Origin: Pseudodesulfovibrio sediminis
GTDB taxonomy: Bacteria; Desulfobacterota; Desulfovibrionia; Desulfovibrionales; Desulfovibrionaceae
Direction: 5' to 3'
Length of the DNA: 64,000 nucleotides
Assembly: GCF_020886695.1 (NCBI RefSeq)
Contig: NZ_AP024485.1
Span: forward strand, 815,001 to 879,000
Below, in pieces: positions 60,738-64,000 of this stretch. How positions within the stretch are numbered: position 1 is the stretch's first letter; each line of letters opens with the position of its first letter. A model generated the notes under the pieces. It was given only the letters and a program-made list of their open reading frames with translations. It ran no database searches and was not told the DNA's origin. The position numbers and the translations under genes were made by a program.

Positions 60738-61712
60738 ATGGACACCAACACCCCATCCCAAAATCACGAGTATCTTGAATTTTCATCGGAGAGTGGCGCC
60801 TCAGGGTCAAAGGCCTTCCAAACATACACGCTCCGCGAGGGGTTGGCGCTGACTCTCGCCAAACCCACGGTGCACACCCCGCTCAAGGCGAACTTTGACA
60901 TTGACGAAGCGCCCATTCAATTCGGGTTCACCTATTCCGGGAAAAACAGATGCACATACTCCAACGGAAGATTGCGTAACCAGACCCATGAAATGCAAGC
61001 CGGATCCAACGGCATCTTCTATCTGCCCAAGACATGCGGTACTCTGGAACGTGCGTGCGACAATAAGCCCTGCGCCATTGGCATCCTTGTTTCACCTGAA
61101 TTTCTGCGCAATCACTTTACGGAAAGCATGGACCAGTTTCCCAAGGATTTTCAGAAAACCCTGGAAGGCAGCAGCAAAAATCCTCTGACCTGGTTCGGCG
61201 CCTGCACGCCGGTCAAGCACAGCTTGCTGGCCCAGATCATTAACTGCCCATATACCGGAGGCATTCGCAGGCTCTTTCTGGAAGGCCGTGCACTGGAGCT
61301 GCTGGCCCTCCAGCTCCACGACTACATGGAATTTGACACCCGCAAGAATCCCCGACTCCCAGTTTTGAGCCCTGCGGACGTGGAACGCATCCACTGCGCC
61401 CGAGACATTCTGGTCTCGGACCTGGAAAACCCGCCGAGTATACAGGCGCTGGCAGTGCAGGTGGGGATAAATGAAAAGAAACTCAAGACTGGATTTCGCC
61501 AAGTCTACAACACGTCGGTTTTTGGGTACTTCCGCGAACATCGGATGCAGAAGGCGCACGAACTTCTGCGACAGGGCAACCTCAATGTGACGGAAGCAGC
61601 TTTTTCCGTTGGCTACCAGAGCCTGAGTCATTTCAGCCAGGCCTTCAAAGAACGGTTCGGCATCCTGCCCAAAGAGTTCCTCACCAGCCAGCGCATTCTG
61701 ATCACCCCCTGA
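60738..61712 (+). CDS. AraC-family regulator (PchR-like)
   Basis: 324 residues. The N-terminal 200 residues resemble the sensor part of PchR-type iron regulators (IQFGFTYSGKNRCTY, GSNGIFYLPKTCGTLE). The C-terminal 100 residues hold two helix-turn-helix motifs: IQALAVQVGINEKKLKTGFRQVYNTSVFGYFREHR (key LAVQVGINEKKLKTGFRQV) and VTEAAFSVGYQSLSHFSQAFKERFGILPKEF (key AAFSVGYQSLSHFSQAFKE). It probably activates the TonB receptor gene that follows when an iron-siderophore complex is bound. GGAG lies upstream of the ATG. Confidence 0.9.
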   Translation: MDTNTPSQNHEYLEFSSESGASGSKAFQTYTLREGLALTLAKPTVHTPLKANFDIDEAPIQFGFTYSGKNRCTYSNGRLRNQTHEMQAGSNGIFYLPKTCGTLERACDNKPCAIGILVSPEFLRNHFTESMDQFPKDFQKTLEGSSKNPLTWFGACTPVKHSLLAQIINCPYTGGIRRLFLEGRALELLALQLHDYMEFDTRKNPRLPVLSPADVERIHCARDILVSDLENPPSIQALAVQVGINEKKLKTGFRQVYNTSVFGYFREHRMQKAHELLRQGNLNVTEAAFSVGYQSLSHFSQAFKERFGILPKEFLTSQRILITP

Positions 61713-61777
61713 AAAGAGTCCGTTTGGCGGCAACTTTCGCCCTGCCCGGAGTAGTCGTTCCGCTTACGGCTGTGTAT

Positions 61778-61792
61778 TGATCTTAATTATCA
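61778..61792. promoter_or_regulatory. Fur-box-like site upstream of the TonB receptor
   Basis: TGATCTTAATTATCA matches the 7-1-7 Fur motif TGATAATnATTATCA at 12 of 14 fixed positions, 35 bases before the receptor start. It lies between the AraC and receptor genes, so the receptor may have its own iron-regulated promoter. Confidence 0.6.
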
Positions 61793-61826
61793 ATTTCAAT
61801 GCACAGCCTTTTCAAGTGGGAGCAAC

Positions 61827-63908
61827 ATGAAGCTTTTCAAACTCGGCCTTCTCGTCTTCACGTATACCATGCTTATCGCATTACCGATCCAAGCCGCCGA
61901 CAGCGAACCGGAACAGGACACCAACAAGGACCTGATCATGGAGGAGGTCACGGTCACCGCCTCCAAGCGTGAGGGAACACTCAAGGACTTCCCCGGCAAC
62001 ATCTCCGTCATGGACAATATCTTCATGGAAACACGCGGGGTGAATGATCTCGGCAACCTGATGCGGTATACGCCCAACATCTATATAAAAAACACCAGCT
62101 CGGGCAGCTCCATTGTCTGCCGTGGAATCTCGACAATCGACACCTCCCTGTTCAGCCCCATGGGCCTGTATGTCGACGACGTGCCCTACCCCATGGGATA
62201 CATGACCAACCAAAACCTGTTCGATGTGGAGAGGGTCGAGGTTTTACGCGGTCCCCAGGCCACCCTCTATGGCCGCAACAGCGAATCAGGCGTCACCAAT
62301 ATCGTACTCAAGGAGCCGGACAACGAACAACACAACAAGGTGTTGCTGGAGACGGGCACCTATCGCACAGCCCGACTGGGCTTCGCCAGCAGCGGCCCCA
62401 TCACAGAGGACCTTCTTTTCTACAGAATCGCCCTGCAGGGATACACCACCAATGGATACAACGAAAACATCCTTGATGGTGACGAGGATGTAACGGGAGA
62501 AAAGACGTTTGACGGGCGCGGCACACTGCGTTGGACACCCACAAGGGACTGGGACATTTTTCTGAATATAGACGGTGCAAACCGCGACAAGGGCATAAGC
62601 GCGCTGCGGTACACGGATGGCCCAAACGCCACTGATCGATACAAGGTGACCAGCAACGAAAACGACAAGGCCTATGAACATGAACTCGGCCAGTCCGCAA
62701 AGATCAAGCATAGCTGGTCGAACGTCGAGCTGCTCTCAATCACCAGTCATCGCACCTTTGACCGCGAACATCACCTTGACTCGGACAGGACCGCGACAGC
62801 CCTGGGATACTCCGATCTCGACACGGAGATGGATAGCTGGAACCAGGAGTTCCGCCTGATTTCCACGGACAAAAGCGCCCTGAGTTGGCTGCTGGGATTA
62901 AACGGCCGATACGAAGCCATAGACGCTGGCATCGACATGACACACGTCTTGCCGGCGCTGACCTCAACGCGCTCCGGCGACAGCGAAGACGTGGGTTACG
63001 CGGGCTTCGGACAGGCGACATATGAAATTGTCCAGGGCCTGCGACTCACCGGTGGCCTGCGTTTGGACGTGTCGCACAACAACGGAAAACAGACTTACAC
63101 ACCCAACACGGGTGCGGTCTCCTATACCAAGGATGTGGATGCCACAGAGTGGCTGCCCATGCTTTCCCTCGCCTATGACGTCAACCCCCATATAACGGCC
63201 TATTCAACTGTATCCAAAGGTTTTCTGGCGGGCGGATTCAACTTCTACTCGGCCACGGATGAAGACAGCTTCGCCTACGACGCCGAACATGTCACCAACT
63301 ACGAGATGGGCATCAAGACCAACTGGCTGGACAACACACTGAGCTTCAACACAACGATCTTCTACATGGACATCACAGATAAACAGGTTCGCGAGGAGGT
63401 TCCAGGTGGCGCGACAGGGGTCTGGAAATTCACCAACGCCGCTGAGACCCACACCGCAGGTATCGAGCTTGATGGACGATACCGCCCCATTCCCGAACTG
63501 CAGTTCATTGCAGGCTTCGGCTATGCGGATTCAGTTGTGGACAACTGGGAAACAGAGGTGGGCGGAACGCCAGTGGACTACAGCGGCAACAAAGTGCCGT
63601 GGGCGCCGGAGTTCACCTACAATTTAGGCGTTGAATACACCCACAAAAGTGGCTTTTTCGCCAATGCCGACCTTCTGGGTACCGGCGAGCAGTATTTTGA
63701 CGCAGCCAACGAACTGAAAGAAGACGGATACCAGACCATCAACCTGCGCACAGGCTACCAAACCGACAATATCGAACTTTCCGTATGGTGCAGCAACCTC
63801 TTTGACGAAGCCTATGCGGTCAAACAGGTCTCCACCGCAGCCGGATACACACTACAGGAAGACGGCGCTCCCAGAACATTTGGATTCACCATCAATTGGA
63901 GGTTCTAA
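61827..63908 (+). CDS. TonB-dependent outer-membrane receptor
   Basis: 693 residues. The signal peptide is cleaved after IQAA. The TonB box region is EEVTVTASK (39-47). The plug domain follows with DVERVEVLRGPQATLYGRNSESGVTNIV (key VERVEVLRGPQATLYGRN). The barrel ends in Phe (FTINWRF), as needed for outer-membrane insertion. It imports an iron chelate or other large substrate. AraC and Fur-like sites upstream point to a siderophore. Confidence 0.93.
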   Translation: MKLFKLGLLVFTYTMLIALPIQAADSEPEQDTNKDLIMEEVTVTASKREGTLKDFPGNISVMDNIFMETRGVNDLGNLMRYTPNIYIKNTSSGSSIVCRGISTIDTSLFSPMGLYVDDVPYPMGYMTNQNLFDVERVEVLRGPQATLYGRNSESGVTNIVLKEPDNEQHNKVLLETGTYRTARLGFASSGPITEDLLFYRIALQGYTTNGYNENILDGDEDVTGEKTFDGRGTLRWTPTRDWDIFLNIDGANRDKGISALRYTDGPNATDRYKVTSNENDKAYEHELGQSAKIKHSWSNVELLSITSHRTFDREHHLDSDRTATALGYSDLDTEMDSWNQEFRLISTDKSALSWLLGLNGRYEAIDAGIDMTHVLPALTSTRSGDSEDVGYAGFGQATYEIVQGLRLTGGLRLDVSHNNGKQTYTPNTGAVSYTKDVDATEWLPMLSLAYDVNPHITAYSTVSKGFLAGGFNFYSATDEDSFAYDAEHVTNYEMGIKTNWLDNTLSFNTTIFYMDITDKQVREEVPGGATGVWKFTNAAETHTAGIELDGRYRPIPELQFIAGFGYADSVVDNWETEVGGTPVDYSGNKVPWAPEFTYNLGVEYTHKSGFFANADLLGTGEQYFDAANELKEDGYQTINLRTGYQTDNIELSVWCSNLFDEAYAVKQVSTAAGYTLQEDGAPRTFGFTINWRF

Positions 63909-63910
63909 CC

Positions 63911-64000
63911 ATGACAAAATTACCACACCACACCGCACACGCAGGCCTCACCCCCGGCCTGGTCTTTGAACTGATGGTCGGCCCCATCCGCATGGCAGTG
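63911..64000 (+). CDS. Start of a possible methyltransferase (cut by window end)
   Basis: 30 codons from ATG 63911, two bases after the receptor stop. The visible part, LTPGLVFELMVGPIRMAV, resembles the N-terminal dimerisation helix of class I O-methyltransferases, where FELMxGxxRM is a common pattern. That is a weak inference from few residues. The tight spacing suggests cotranscription with the TonB receptor. The end lies beyond the window. Confidence 0.45.
   Translation, partial: MTKLPHHTAHAGLTPGLVFELMVGPIRMAV

Overview
The window is chromosomal DNA of a Gram-negative, anaerobic-type bacterium. Its gene content best fits a Desulfovibrio/Pseudodesulfovibrio-like member of the Desulfovibrionales. 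The supporting features are a Wolinella-type fumarate reductase (FrdCAB) beside a two-subunit Fe-S fumarase, a complex I operon with no NADH-oxidising module, a fused radical SAM/DUF2344 protein, a CoA-disulfide reductase-rhodanese fusion, and LPS/lipid A-type glycosyl genes. No sulfate-reduction gene lies in the window, so the lineage is an inference. Genes are dense, with short gaps, many start/stop overlaps and strong hairpin terminators. I saw no transposase, integrase, phage module or CRISPR array.

Layout. 1-1728: end of an MltC-like murein transglycosylase and a membrane-anchored PilZ-type protein. 1789-5519 (minus): FliT/FlgN-like small protein, helical protein, GT9 glycosyltransferase with a long tail, DUF294 nucleotidyltransferase-like protein. 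5714-7558 (plus): two-part sodium:solute symporter. 7758-13773: ACT-domain regulator, DUF3360 permease, Sm-like small protein, radical SAM/DUF2344 protein, lipoprotein. 14001-19678 (plus): complete five-gene peptide-type ABC importer. 19753-23833: CoA-disulfide reductase-rhodanese, PLP aminotransferase behind a possible attenuator, family 3 periplasmic binding protein. 24136-29007 (minus): fumarase subunits and FrdCAB. 29444-33269 (plus): M16 protease lipoprotein, YbjQ-like protein, DUF2238 membrane protein. 33266-36999 (minus): aroK-ktrB-ktrA-aroC. 37119-41288: ferredoxin, HsdR_N-like protein, Cys-rich membrane protein, UbiB-like kinase, TetR regulator, DUF2867 protein. 41363-53047 (minus): nuoABCDHIJK, an extra antiporter-like gene, a small membrane gene, and nuoLMN. 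53358-55408 (minus): ComB phosphatase and a REC-PAS-GGDEF protein. 55598-60114: UDP-xylose synthase-like enzyme, GT4, PAP2 phosphatase, VTT protein, LAB_N protein, GT2. 60277-60353: initiator tRNA-Met. 60670-64000 (plus): iron-regulated AraC regulator, TonB-dependent receptor and the start of a possible methyltransferase.

How the parts fit. Fumarase and fumarate reductase together give malate-fumarate-succinate interconversion coupled to the quinone pool. The NADH-less complex I could feed the same pool from reduced ferredoxin while moving ions through four antiporter-like subunits instead of the usual three. KtrAB uses the resulting ion gradient for potassium uptake. The symporter and peptide ABC system import organic substrates. 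The cell-envelope genes (UXS, GT4, GT2, LAB_N, PAP2) point to LPS or polyisoprenyl-sugar chemistry. The right edge is an iron-uptake locus with Fur-box-like sites.

The observations most worth following up are the four-antiporter complex I with its unusual NuoI and small extra membrane protein, a strong intrinsic terminator with its own promoter ahead of the aminotransferase, the Fur-boxed AraC/TonB/methyltransferase locus, a 19-bp palindrome on the likely frd promoter, and a small Sm-like protein with a GGLDL-rich tail.
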